Shown one piece after another: positions 32,201 through 43,993 of a stretch of 64,000 bases of DNA. Position 1 is the stretch's first letter. Every line of letters begins with the position of its first letter. Both the position numbers and the translations under genes were made by a program. Source of the stretch: Diadema setosum (lineage: Eukaryota > Echinodermata > Echinoidea > Diadematoida > Diadematidae); the NCBI RefSeq assembly GCF_964275005.1, contig NC_092692.1, positions 14,391,584 to 14,455,583 on the forward strand, in the 5' to 3' direction. The notes beneath the pieces are model-generated. The model was not told the DNA's origin. It worked only from the letters and a program-made list of their open reading frames with translations, and searched no databases.

Positions 32201-35200
32201 TGGTGAAAGTTTGGATCATGAGGTCAAAGGTCAAAGGTCAAAAGGTCAGGGTCAAATACATAAAATTTCACTATTTCCACCATATCTATTGAATACCTGA
32301 AGAGATTTTCTTGAAACTTAGTGTATACCTGTATTACCCAATTAAGATTCTTTGGTGAAAGTTTGGGTCATGAGGTCAAAGGTCAAAGGTCAAAAGGTCA
32401 AGTAAAAATATTAAAACTTCTTTTTTTTCTCCGTACCTTGGAAAATTGTCCAAGGAATCTTCATGGAACATAGTATATACATGTACTGACTGGAAGTGAT
32501 TATCTAGAGAATGTAGGGTTCATGGGGTCAAAGGTCAGGGGTCAAAGGTCAAGTGCAACACTTCAAAATTTTACTATTACCCTCATATTTATGCAATGCC
32601 AGCAGGGTTATTTTTTTACACTTGGTGTATGCGTGTGTAACCTAATAGAAATTCTCTGGAAAGTTTTTTTTTTCTCTTTTTGCCTCAAAGGTCAAAAGGT
32701 CAAAGATCAAGTGAAAATGCTGAACTAACTTTTTCCTCCATATCTCGGAAGTGGCTCAAGTTACCTTGAAACTTAGTACATATTGTGCATGTTCTACCTG
32801 AAAGTAATTATCTTATGAATTTTAGGGTCAAGGGCCAGATGAAAATGGTAACAATTTACTATTCAATTCAGAAATTGCACTTTTTCTCCACACCTGTACC
32901 TTGAAAATTACTCAATGCCTAAATGTATGAATGGGTCAAAGTCAAGTTAAAGTCCTTAAATCCCTAGATATATGCTCTCCTATTCATCCAATTAAACCTA
33001 CGTCAAGGAAGGTGAACATTCAACACATTTGTGACAAACTTGTCATTCCAATATTTTTGCCAATTTTGTGAAAATGTAATCACACAGTGTCCACATGTAC
33101 TATCTAGACCTACTGGGAAAATCATGCATTATGGCGGAGGCATACCAGTCGCCAAAGCGACATTTCTAGTTTTGTGTGAAATTTATATCTTGTAAAAGAT
33201 ATGTGATGTTGTCAACCAAACTTTGGCTTTAGGATAGAAGTGGTCTTCAACAAGTTTATACGATCCGTAATGTTTCAATTTTTCTGAGGTGACTGCCTTA
33301 TTTTATAAGTGTCTTTGAAATGTATGCATGAGGCATGAGGGGCTTTTTTTTTTTACATAAATTCATAAATGTTGCAGGTCTCTTTTGTGTGTATACTTGT
33401 CCACTTTGAACCAGATAGTGTTGCACAGTCATCTCCTTTTGGTCAAAACTTGCAAAACTAAACTTCTTTTATAAATTTTGTGATACTTTAGTTACCAAAA
33501 CTTCCACGCCTAGAAATCATCATGAAGTAAACACAGGATTGTATTTTGTAATTTTATCAAAGATAGAAATAATGATAATAAAAAGGCTTTCATTAAGTTA
33601 CTGCCTTGACAAGTTACTATTGATTTAGTTTTTGAAATAATACCCTTGTGGTAATTTTCAGCCTACCCAAGGAATCTGTGTGCACATTTTGCAACGAGTG
33701 CCCCAAGTTGTCGAAATTAAAGGACAAGTTCACCTTCATTAACATAAGGATTGAGAGAATGCAGCAATATTAGTAGAACACATCATTGAAAGTTTGAGGA
33801 AAATCGGACAATTTGTTCAAAATTTATGAATTTTTGAAGTTTTTGTGCAGTCACCGCTGGATGAGAAGACTAGTGCAGTGTATGATGTCACATGCGTACA
33901 ACAGTATAAGGAAAATATAAAGAGAATTTCACAAAATTTCATCTTTTGAAAAAAGTACACATTCCCTCGACTCGTTACTGACATATATTATGGGTTATAT
34001 TATTTCCATTGCCTTTAGAAAGAGGCAAGTCAAGTGCTCTTTTATTATGCGAAAAAAGTGAAAATATGTTGAATTTTCTTTACATTTTATTTATACTGTT
34101 GTACTCATATGACATCACAAGCCTTAGTAGTCTCCTCATCCAGAGGTTCCAACACAAAAATTTTAAAAATTCATAACTTTTGCATCGATTGTCCAATTTT
34201 CCTCAAACTTTCACTGATGTGTTCTACTTATATTGCTGCATTCTCTCAATCCTTATGTTTATAAAGGTGAACTTGTCCTTTAAGAAAAATGTATAGAATG
34301 AGATTTGCCATTAGATCCATCTTTATGTCCATCATGATCCAGCGTATGTGTTATGAATGTGAAAACATAGTTCCCACATGTCTGCAGAGAGTTTAATTTT
34401 AACTCTAAAATGTACACATATCATATGCATAAGAAACTCAGGCGGATCCAGGAATTCCGTAAAGGGGAGGTGCCTTTACAAAATTAAAGGGGGCACAAGT
34501 GCCCCCCCCCCGTCATTTTTTCCTTTTTATTTCTTTTGTTTTGACAAAAAACAAAGAGGGGGCGCGCCTTGTGCCCCCCCCCCCCCTGGATCTGCCACTT
34601 AAACTTGTGAAATAAGATACTAATAACACAATTTCAGTTGGATAAAAAACAAAAATGTGAAATATTAGCCAAAAAGGTATGCCGACAGTATGCTGTCTAT
34701 GAGCATATCAGATTGTGATTGCTATGTAATGTTTTAGAATTGATTACCAACAGGGCCATAGCAGGGTCCATTGATCTTCCTTATGAGAGTAAATCCATCA
34801 TCAAGTGACATTCTACCTACCCACAATGTCACTACTGAATGCGGAGGGTGCTTCGGGAATAAAAGTTGTCTACTATGATCAAAACTATTTTACAGTTTTG
34901 ATCCAAAACTGCAAGGAGAAAAGACAAGATTCATTGTGGACCCTTTTGGTGTATTGAAAGCAAATTTCAAATGGTGGAAGAAGAATTTTGAGCCCTTCTA
35001 AAAACCACGTTTTACCTCTAACTTTTCCACTTAGCCTCTGGAGGGGCCCAACGTCCTGGAACTATCTGGTCTTCCAGCGGGGCTAAAGAGGAGTGACCTC
35101 GGTGACCTGCTGATGGGATGTGGACACATTGTGGCCATGAAATTCCTAAAAGATACTGACACACAGTTGTGCATAGGACTGGCCTATGTCAGGTTAGTAC

Positions 35201-38200
35201 TCTGTATATCTCTATTTATCAATTATCATTTATCTTTGGCACGTTCTAATGCATATATGCTTATGATATGATTCCTGATTTATTCTGTGTTATGTTTTGC
35301 TGGAAGGAAAATGAGAATGAAAATAAATGAATTAAATATTGAATATTTTGATGGATTTACTGCAACACATTTCAACCTCTTGGTTCTCGTAGTCTTTTGC
35401 CACAAATGGTGACAAGAAAAATAATGATTTGAGGAAATCTTGATGCAGTTATCAGGGATGTGAGAGTTCAGAGTTTAATCTGATTTCAGACTTTTCTATT
35501 CTGCCCCAAACCCATTTTTCAGACTTTTTGGTCAGTTCAAATGCATTGAAATGTTAATAGCTTTATGCACTTCAGAATATATATAAGATAATAATATATG
35601 ATATATAATATATAATGTATATTATATAATATATTAGTATGTAATATATAATTATATATATATATATATAGTATATATGCAGGGCTCGACACTAACGGTG
35701 GCCCGGTGGCCTGGGGCCACCAAAAATGCACATCGGGCCGCCAAAATTTCAGAAATGAAGAATTTGGTGGCCTGATTGGGCCACCAAAAAAGGTCGGATG
35801 TTTGCCTTTGGGCCACCAAAAATAAAAGTTAGTGTGGAGCCCTGATATATGTATATTGTATACATATATATAAATTTTTTTTTTGATAAGTTCAGAACTT
35901 TTCAGAGTTTTTGCTGCAAGTACTCTCACACTTCTGAATCATGTTTGTGTGACTTTTAGTGACTTGACTTCTCTATCCTGAAGGATATAAAATTTCACAA
36001 TTGCTTCGTGATATAATTTCACAAATAGTGCACTATCCAGTGACATCAATTTCCAAATAGTATACAGTGGAGTGTCAAGCAGGCCAGGATCTTGAAATAA
36101 TCGAAAATGCATTTAATCATGTAAAACGCTTTCAACCAACTAGAGGATCGATTTTATTATCCCAAATATAATAGGCAATACATTGTATGTGAAATTAATA
36201 ATTGCAATATCTTTCATGTTTGTTTGTTTGTTTGTCTTTGAAAGGATGGAGACTGCAGAAGCCTGTGAGCTAGCCATCGCATCGTATGACAATGTTGAGT
36301 CTCCTTTTACTGGTAAGATTCTGCAGTTCGTACATGTTTAGTAATATGGTAGTTGATGTTTAGCTATGGGTATTCACATACTATATTCTGTATCATTTCT
36401 TTTTAGTTAACTTTATTGAAGTGGTTTTATTGATATTTGTTGCCTTTTTTCTTGTTTCTTTTTCTTTCTTTCTTTTTCGGTGGGGGGGGGGGGGGAGGTA
36501 GAGGGTGATTTGCATATCTTAGCCATGTTTCACATGATTGCATCACTTCAAATTTTATGTTGAATCTAACAACTGGTATAATATACCGAAGTATGATGTC
36601 GTGGGCATTCACTACCATGGAAACTGGTTCTGAACAAGTAGCCACGTAACCAGAATATTATGAACACATGCTAACCATACTCAAACAAAAGACTGCGACA
36701 TCATCACTTTGGTACTCTATATTGATTGAAATTCAAAGTATTTTTGTGTGATATTTTAATGAGATTAGATATTGTGTGGCAACACCTTCCCAGCAGATGA
36801 TAAAAGTGGGAAATAATTCAGTGGTGTACTAGTCACTATGGCCTGTTACCAAGATAAATGAATGCATCAAGAATATAGTGATTACTCAAGAAGTCAGAAG
36901 CATTTCAGTTGTCGACATGCTGCAGTTGAGTAATCTATTTTGTCAGAGTCAAGAGATTTTTTAATGGTTAAATTTCAGGTGAACGTGATGATGAAATCAT
37001 ATCCATATATTATGATTGGATTTATGAAATAGTATCGTTGTCCTATGCTGATGTGCTTCCATCGTCGGTCTCATGAAATATCTCTGTGTACTACCTCATT
37101 CTTTCTTAGAAATGTATGATGGAGAGGTGCCAAAACTCAGCGTGCGTCTCTGGCAGTCGTCATGACCGCACAGGAGTGACCACTCTTCCACGTCCATTTG
37201 TCTTCTTCCAACACTCTTACCAGGAATGACCACCTGGATCTAGAGTCCCATCTTTTCCTGTCAAAGCACGCTTAATAGTGTTCATGACAGGCAGAATTCT
37301 GTAAGTGCTAGATGTTGCATTCAATCGAAAAAGAACAAGAGGTTGAGATGATTTGTAAGTGAACTTATATTTGTCAGTACTGTCATGCTGTTCAGGCAAG
37401 TAGTCTAAAGTTATGAATATACAGCACACTTTGTTTTTGTTCTTGTTTCATTTGGTTTCATTTTGTTACGTAGCGAGCCTTCCTTGCATTGATGAGCTGT
37501 GAGCCACAAACCATGCTGTAAGAAAAAAAAGTGGTCAATTGTTTTAGGAATGCTTCACGAGTACTTACAGTTGCAAAGATGCCACTGTTGAATTATTGCT
37601 GCATTCATGCAGACAGTATGTGTGTGTGATTCACATTTTATAAAATAGGTTCAAGAACGTAGCCAATAGGAAGCACTGAAATGAGTCACGTGGGCTCTGA
37701 TTACTTTAGTAGCATTGCACTGCAGTACCAGTGTGCACTCAATCAGTTGTTACAAGTGCGTCGCACGCTACTTATACGCGCTGTCAATACCTGTAAACAA
37801 CTTCTAGTTCGGTCTGCGTATGCCGGCCGGCCTTTTTTTGTGTGCATAGCATATTATGTGGCGTACGTATACAGTACTCGATACGTACAGTACTTACATG
37901 TGCGGGATTTCCGAGTGCGACAGTGCTTGACTCGACTCTCGATCTCGAGCGAGTACTACATGTAGCTGACTGGACTATTGACCCATAAAGGTACGTGAAA
38001 ATGCTGTTAGTTTTCGACCCATTTTATAAAACAAATGATGCACAGCATTATTTCGTGGCGTTAGTGGAGACGCAGCTCACTCTCGGGTATTTACAATGTA
38101 GTGCAACATGCACTCGGCTTCGCCTCGTGCATGTTTCACAATTGTAAATACCCTTGAGTGCGCTACGCCTACACTAACGCACTCTATCCTGTGCATCATT

Positions 38201-40512
38201 TGTATATTGGTACATTGTAAATCTACTGCCAGTTTGTAGAGGGAAGGGTGAAGTTACAAATGTCTACAACTAATGAACTTTGCTCAAACACTACACTCAT
38301 TTAGTGGTTTATGCAGCCGAATTGAGTGATTCAAGTACAGTATACAATCAACTAATAATGAATAAAATATTTCATCAGTCTTGAACAGTAGACGGCAGTG
38401 CTTTGCCAATGTTATGCTGCTCTTTCTTGCGACAGTGTAAGGTTCGTATGTAGTACATTATATTGCCAAAGACTAGGGCAATTAATGATTTTTTTTTTCT
38501 TGAGATTCATTGCACAAGCAGATAAATATGTCACACCATGACCTGTCTACCACACATTAATAGTGTGAAACATAACCATGCATGGCGAGAAGAGAGATTT
38601 TGCATTCAGTGAAACATGTTATCGTTTCTATGGAAACTGTTAATTGCTACCCAGCCAAAATCTGGGCTCACTGATAGTTACACTGTGCAATACAGAAGTC
38701 GTGTTCAACAACTACAGCATTTTATTATTGTTTTCTTCCAGCATATCAAAAATTCCGTGCACAAATTAAGATCATATTGAATATTCAGATTTCATATAGA
38801 ATAGTCCATTGAATATATGCCATGAATTTAATAAACAATTATCAGCCAGTAATCACAATTTCATTTCATTCTTGCGAGCTGGATGTGGACATCGCTGCAT
38901 ACACCTTGCAAGTCTGATTTTCAAAGAAAGAAATTGGAATCAGGGCACAGATGTCAAACTGAAAAATTCATCAGTTCTCCACAAAGTGCTGCAGTATATT
39001 CTGGAGTTGTACCATTTTGCTTTCCCTCTGTTCCTCTACATGTATATATGATTACATTAACAGAATGTTTAGGCATTTTTTGCCCAAATGGCTCCATGTG
39101 AGATTTTCCTCTCATCTTGAAAGAACACCAACACATTCTGGATTAGGGCCCGGGAGTATCAGAGCTTTAGCGTAGGGATTCCTATGCCTCAATTATATTT
39201 GAAAGGTAAATATTGAATGAACTATTGCATTTGTGTATACCAATTGGAATCCTTCAGTACAAATTTCAGAGAATGATTCCCTTTCCATGGAGTGTTTTAC
39301 CATAAAAAGGTTGTCCTAGTAGTCAACCTCATAATCATACTGACCCCGCAGCTTCTTAATTGCTGGAGGGTTGGTTCCCATTTAGCACAAATTGAATGAT
39401 GGAAGTACATACATATATGCTGCATATCTTTTTTGCCATGTGTACATATCATGTTGCATATTCAATCATTGTACTGTACCACTGGTATTGACCTTTGCAA
39501 TTCAATGTGTGTATTTATATTTTGCATCCCTTATAACAAAAGTTGTTTGACTATAAGACATCCTGCTTGCCCCCCTTCCCCATATGATATCAGAAACTTG
39601 ATGCTAACTGGCTTCCAAGTACTGAAATTCTTGACTGTGTACAGGTGGAAGAAATACAGTATTTTGTCTCTAGATTTTTCAGAGTGAAAAAAAAAGAAAA
39701 TTAATGCATTTAAAATAATCTAGTAAAGTGGCATATCATGGAGATTTTGCTCTTTGAATATCAGAATTCATATGAAAGAAACAAAATAAATGAATTCATC
39801 CTTCTTTTTTCACTAATTGTTTTTTTTTTCTTTTTGTTCATGTTTAGTGTTAAAATCTTATAAGTGTGAACTTATTATATAGTATATGTACTTGATGCAT
39901 GTACACTGCAGCACGACACACTGTTCATATACTAGTTATCAACCTAGTGTAAGTTGAATTAGCTTGGGCAACAGAATGTATGTGTACAATGTACGTGAAC
40001 TCATGGAGAAATGGATTTGTTCATATTCATTATTCATTTATTTTATTGGAGTCAGTTCATGTGATTGTTTTTGTGGGGTGTTTCAAGTAGGCTTTGTGTG
40101 CCCTGCTACACAATGTTGACTGTACTTGTGCTGTGCTGAAATACGAAGCATGTGTCGAACATTTCAAGATGTACTGGGGTGAGTGGCTGGAACACTGTTG
40201 ATCTGTATACTGTGTTGTCATGGTAACAATTTGATCAAATATTAACATAATCTGATATGAGATGATGACATTGATTTGATGTCTTTGAAATTGTGTGATT
40301 TCTTGCTATGTCGTCAGTCAGCTGGAATATCAACAATATCAGGTCACTGCCTTTTTTTGTGGTGGACAGGATAGTGTATGAAATTTTGTTCATGTTTTAA
40401 TCAATTTTCAGCAGAATCTGCAATTGATCTGGAAAGATGGGTCGATGCCTGTCGAGATCCGTACTTGAACAAATCTGAATGGGGAAGTGCAGATGAAATT
40501 TACATGCAGTGA
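27391..40512 (+). CDS. RG-rich RRM-domain protein, family not recognised (six exons)
   Basis: Coding exons 27391-27603, 28118-28385, 31312-31694, 35035-35192, 36245-36312 and 40412-40512. All are GT-AG with phases 0, 1, 0, 2, 1, giving 396 residues. Residues 1-71 are acidic and end NPLDIPLPWQYYEQ. Residues 122-133 form a TRGRGRGRGRG tract, the type of Arg-Gly sequence often dimethylated and bound by Tudor domains. NEADFPAI at 211-218 resembles short FPA(I/L) motifs of RNA-binding proteins. Residues about 293-362 look like an RRM, with VLELSGLP as the RNP2-like strand and CIGLAYVRM as the RNP1-like strand. The tail is LERWVDACRDPYLNKSEWGS. Probably an mRNA- or germ-granule-type RNA-binding protein, but that is inference. 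Intron 2 carries the TU-like element. Extra exons between 36312 and 40412 are possible. Confidence 0.72.
28600..30628. mobile_element. TU-like foldback element with 15-bp tandem repeats in long inverted arms, apparently intact
   Basis: An exact 8-bp duplication, ATAAAAAA, flanks the element (28592-28599 and 30629-30636). The ends GGTAAATTGGCACCTCGTC and (inverted) GGTTTATAGTAACCTCGTC are imperfect inverted repeats. Each arm is an array of 15-bp units, TCTACTCCCAACTGG and variants: left arm 28610-29195 and right arm 29950-30615 in opposite orientation. The middle holds about 740 bp of AT-rich DNA. Long inverted repeats made of 15-bp tandem units with 8-bp target duplications were described for TU elements of Strongylocentrotus purpuratus. 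It lies wholly inside intron 2 of the RRM/RG gene. Open frames inside the arrays are a by-product of the 15-bp period. Confidence 0.9.
29431..29766 (+). repeat. Exact 60-bp direct repeat in the core of the TU-like element
   Basis: 29431-29490 and 29707-29766 are identical over 60 bases (AGCATTTATATGTCC ... CAATCATAAG), 216 bp apart. The core contains no recognisable protein-coding frame. Confidence 0.85.
31882..33170 (+). mobile_element. Hairpin-start interspersed repeat, type 3 (ATGCCTCCGCC...GGCGGAGGCAT)
   Basis: Begins with the hairpin ATGCCTCCGCCACGAAGTGG / GCCGGAGGCAT, followed by GTCCGTCCGTCC repeats. Internal units of about 185 bp follow at 32090-32400 (TAAAATTTCACTATTTCCAC, TTCTTGAAACTTAGTGTATA, GAGGTCAAAGGTCAAAGGTC). 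It closes with ATGGCGGAGGCATACCAGTC and GCGACATTTCTAG. The terminal 11-12 bases are inverted repeats of each other. It lies in intron 3 of the RRM/RG gene. Confidence 0.7.
33721..34279. mobile_element. TTAA-flanked palindromic MITE, family B, intact copy
   Basis: 559 bp between TTAA (33717-33720) and TTAA (34280-34283). The ends AGGACAAGTTCACCTTCATT and ...AAGGTGAACTTGTCCT are inverted, and the complementarity continues for roughly 200 bp per arm, so the element is nearly one large palindrome. TTAA fits piggyBac/Kolobok-type targeting. In intron 3 of the RRM/RG gene. Confidence 0.85.
34441..34600. mobile_element. Short hAT-like MITE with GGCGGATCCAGG ends and C/G-runs
   Basis: GGCGGATCCAGGAATTCCGT at the left and CCCTGGATCTGCC at the right are inverted. 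Both ends are followed internally by GGGGGCACAAGTGCCCCC-like and GCGCCTTGTGCCCCC strings. A decayed relative begins near 26043 (GCAGATCCAGGCATTTCGTA). No clear target duplication. Confidence 0.6.
35550..35880. mobile_element. 165-bp MITE (CAGGGCTCGACACTAAC family) inserted in an AT microsatellite
   Basis: The element runs from 35680 to 35844: CAGGGCTCGACACTAAC at the left, GTTAGTGTGGAGCCCTG at the right. ATATATG is present on both sides (35673-35679 and 35845-35851). Its interior has several GGCCACCAAAA/GGCCCGGTGGCC repeats. A 7-8-bp duplication and CAGGG end are hAT-like, but the flank is itself an AT repeat so the duplication is weak evidence. Flanking TATATA tracts are included in the span. 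Confidence 0.7.
36313..37640. other. Intron 5 of the RRM/RG gene, first part
   Basis: T-rich tract and a G-run near 36482-36495. The rest is AT-rich with no repeat or exon that I can support. Confidence 0.4.
37650..37990 (+). promoter_or_regulatory. Possible alternative promoter/first exon ending in a strong splice donor
   Basis: A CpG-enriched stretch (GTGCGTCGCACGC, GCCGGCCGG, CTCGATCTCGAGCGAG) ends at CATAAAG|GTACGTGAAA, a near-consensus donor at 37990. It lies inside the long last intron of the RRM/RG gene. It could start a short transcript that splices to the exon at 40412 or serve another gene. No homology supports it. Confidence 0.3.
38031..38203. mobile_element. 173-bp foldback element with ACAAATGATGCACAG ends
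   Basis: The left arm (ACAAATGATGCACAG, CGTTAGTGGAGACGCAGC, GGGTATTTACAATG) is inverted in the right arm. The loop is CTCGGCTTCGCCTCG. The whole sequence is an imperfect hairpin. No coding capacity. Confidence 0.6.
38204..40411. other. Intron 5 of the RRM/RG gene, second part
   Basis: AT-rich sequence with short T-runs and TGCATG-rich stretches. I recognise no exon, repeat family or RNA gene here. Confidence 0.4.
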
Positions 40513-40770
40513 GGATTCCCCTTTTGACTGACTTCAAATTGGACCAGGTGCGCAGTATAATGCGAAGATGTGTATTGAGACGTGAACGACATATCAGTAA
40601 AGATTTGAAGTTATGTCTCATGTGGTATGAAGAAAGATCTGTGAATAAACCTAGAATTTCAGGGAAAACTATCAATTCTGAGATTTAAATGACTGATGTG
40701 TAAAAAGAAAAGAGGTTATATATTAGTAGGTGGTGAGTACAGTATTTAGCCTTGTTGGTAAATGCCAAGA

Positions 40771-40776
40771 AATAAA
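40771..40776 (+). terminator. Poly(A) signal of the RRM/RG gene
   Basis: AATAAA 259 bases after the predicted stop codon, at a normal distance for a 3' UTR. It supports the exon at 40412-40512 being terminal. Confidence 0.5.
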
Positions 40777-40859
40777 GCGAGGAAGGAGAGAACCAGAGAA
40801 GTGACACTTTGTGCAATTAACATGACAGTTGAGTATTTGTTACAAATTGCCAGCATGTA

Positions 40860-42908
40860 GAGTATGAAACCCCGTTATAACGAGGTCCTTGGGACCGGCG
40901 ATATTACCTCGTTATAACCGGTACCTCGTTATAACCGTACGCATCAAAACAAAGAAAAACATAAGCACGACATCGGAATATACCCATCCTGTGCGTTGTT
41001 ATTACACAATTATGGATCATTATTTTTGAGATAATAAAGGGAAATTATTTGTGAATCAGACGAAAAAGTAGATGTTGAAATGAGATAATTCTTTATTGTA
41101 ATTCTTGTTTGTTAATTTTTCCTAACACCAAGCAGCGCAAATAGAGTAAAATACAGGCGTTGTTCACCATAACTTGCGAGGTATTTTTACGCTGTTGTAC
41201 GTAGTGTTGGTGCCCAGCGGGAATGCGATGATTTCATGAATCATTTCGGCTGTAATCTTGTACAATATAATCTTATGATCGTTGCGCTCGAAGGGATTAA
41301 AAATGCGTTCTTTATTTTCTTCCGAAAATTTCTTCACGTTTTGTACATCCGTTCTTGAAAAATATGCGACAGGATTGAATGTGGAAGGTTACGTTGTGAT
41401 CCTTTTTACGCAAATCTGTACCTCATAGACCATTCTGAAAGAAAGAAAAATCTTCATTGTGAAATGCAGTGTTAAAATTGTGATAATGAACAAACCCAGA
41501 TCTATTCAAACTAATAAATACGTTTGTTTCTTTTTCTGATTTAGGTTAACATGCTTATTCAACTATTTTTACGCTATACTGTCACCTGGCGAGATCGCGA
41601 TAATTTCAGATTAACATACATGCGTTATTTACCGTTAGTGGTATTTTACGCTGTTGGAGCCCAGCGGGAATTCGATAATTTCATGAATCATTTCGGCTGT
41701 AATTTTATACAATGTATGATCGTTGCGTCCGACGGGATTAAAAATGCGTTCTTACTTTCTTTCGAAAATCTCTTCGCGTTTTGTACATCCCTTGAACTGT
41801 TAAATGCGTTTCTTTTTCCGAACACCGATTAAGTAGGTTAATATGCGTTATTCAACTATTTTTACGCTACTGTCACCCGTCGAGATCGCGATGATTTCAT
41901 TAATTATTTCGGCTTTAATCATACACACTCGTATTTAAATTATCATTTGTTAAATGATAATGACAAATCCAGATCTATTCAAATTAATAAATGCGTTTGT
42001 TTCCTTTTCTGACACCGATTAAGTATGTTAACATGCGTTATTCAACTATTTTACGCTACTGTCACCCGACGAGATCGCGATGATTTCATTAATTATTTCG
42101 GCTTTAATCATACACCTCATATTTAAATATCATTTGTTAAATGATAATGAACAAATCCAGATCTATTCCAATTAATGAATGCGTTGTTTCTTTTTCTGAA
42201 CACCGATTAAGGAGGTTAGCATGCGTTATTCAACTATTTTTACGCTACTGTCACCCGACGGGATCGCGATGATTTCATTAATTATTTCGGCTTTAATCAT
42301 CCACACTCATATTTGCTAAGCAGCAAAAGAACTGGAAGTCGGAACTAAAAATGGAAAGGATATAATAATGAGTTGCACACGCATTCCAAGGTGTCCATTT
42401 TTGGCCACAAGTGTCGCTACATGAAAAGTTTTGATGCGTTATCTTTTTTATTTCTCGTTGCGGTGTGGTCTGCCTAATATCACGCCACGCGTATCTCGCG
42501 GAAAAGAAAATCGAATGATTATGTTTAATGATTTAGTAGGAACATCGGAAGACATTCCTGTGTGCTTATCGCGTGATTTAGAAGGAACATGGAAGGAACG
42601 GTCTCTGCAAAACGGAAAAAGACGTGGATAGCGTGATTTCGGTTTTCAGGGTTTCGTTTGTCGCGTGTTTGAAAGCGGCAATTTAGTCAAGAAATGGAAC
42701 CTCGTTATATCCGATCAAATTGCTTATGTTTTGTTTATCATGATGCACCGAAAATTGTCCTCGTTATAACGGAATCTCGTTATAACCGAACTCGTTATAA
42801 CCGATTCGTTCTGCATAGGTTTACACGCAAAGAAAACGGGACCGACGCGATCACCTCGTTACAAGCGGTTCCTCGTTATAACCGAACTCGTTATAACGGG
42901 TTTCACTG
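40860..42908. mobile_element. 2-kb Tc1/mariner-type element with reiterated CTCGTTATAACCG ends and internal tandem units
   Basis: The ends GAAACCCCGTTATAACGAGG and (right) GTTATAACGGGTTTCACTG are inverted, next to TA at 42909-42910. Each sub-terminal region repeats CTCGTTATAACCG-type motifs: at least three copies on the left by 40940 and seven or more on the right between 42765 and 42900. The interior has units of about 190 bp (near 41835, 42030 and 42215) with CATGCGTTATTCAACTATTT and CGATGATTTCATTAATTATT. A separate pair of related 160-bp segments lies near 41190 and 41650. No transposase frame is recognised; non-autonomous. Confidence 0.75.
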
Positions 42909-42929
42909 TACAGAGTGTAGCCATTATGC

Positions 42930-42930
42930 T

Positions 42931-42990
<60 letters not shown>
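42930..42990. repeat. (TA)n microsatellite
   Basis: About 25 TA repeats immediately beyond the right end of the 2-kb element. Confidence 0.95.
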
Positions 42991-43782
42991 TGCCTGCAAC
43001 TAGTCTCTATTCTGAATAACGCTAAGACACAATGAGACTGGTTTGGGAGATGTAAATATTCACCTCGCTTATTTTATTCAAACATACAATGCAATTGCAA
43101 TAAGACATTTGGGTACACATAATGACACAAAACCAGTGCAACAATGCAATCGAAGAAAGTACTGTGAACTGAAATCAAATCAATGTTGTGACTTTTACGA
43201 CAAATACCGAATCAAAATTGTTGGAAATGGGGGGGGGGGGGCGCTAAGATTAGGGTTTGTAGCTTGCAGCCTCCTCATAAGCGATAACTAATTGCTGAAC
43301 TAGCAAAGCCAGGCAAATTGCCTTAGAAAAAAGAAAAGAAATAAATATTTACACTCCAAACCAATACCAATCAGTCTCTATTCTGAAGTATATAACGCGT
43401 GAGAAAGGCACGGTGAAGACTTTCACCCTAAATCAACCTGGGCGAGTGATGAGTGTGCAAACAAAACTTAAACATTAAGCAGTATTGGTACGAGGGCATT
43501 CCTTAGTCATTTAATTTGATATCATTTTGTCACCTCGCTCGTTTATTACAATACACACAAAACATGCCCTGTTATGTTCTCCAAGAAACCAGCAATAGTA
43601 GGACATTATCATACGAAGAAATAACACAGTATAGGAAGGTTGCGAAATCCTGTGCAAGCAACGTGATTATAAACGATAAACATTGTAATACTGTACCTGT
43701 AGAAATCATAAAGAGCAACAGAGCAGAAGTTAAAGTATAGGCAGGCACATAGGCGTACCCAGGATTTTTAGAGGGGGGTGTT

Positions 43783-43940
43783 CAGTGGCGTACCGTGGGT
43801 CAAGACATGCTATTATGGGGGGGGGGGGCGCACCTCATGGAAGCAACATTAGAATTGCATAACTGTACAATTAAATGCGAGCTAGCGGAGCGAGCGAGCT
43901 TGAAAATTTTGACATTTTACAGTCCCCAAACTGCCGTTTA

Positions 43941-43993
<53 letters not shown>

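Noticed and set aside
31882-33170. Helitron identity for the type 3 hairpin repeat
   Set aside because: A CTAG-T like right end and a hairpin exist, but the hairpin is at the opposite end from the Helitron arrangement and the ends are inverted repeats. Left unclassified.
42694-43035. 113-residue frame at the right end of the 2-kb element
   Set aside because: Made of CTCGTTATAACCG motifs (YNRTRYN peptides) and a TA microsatellite.
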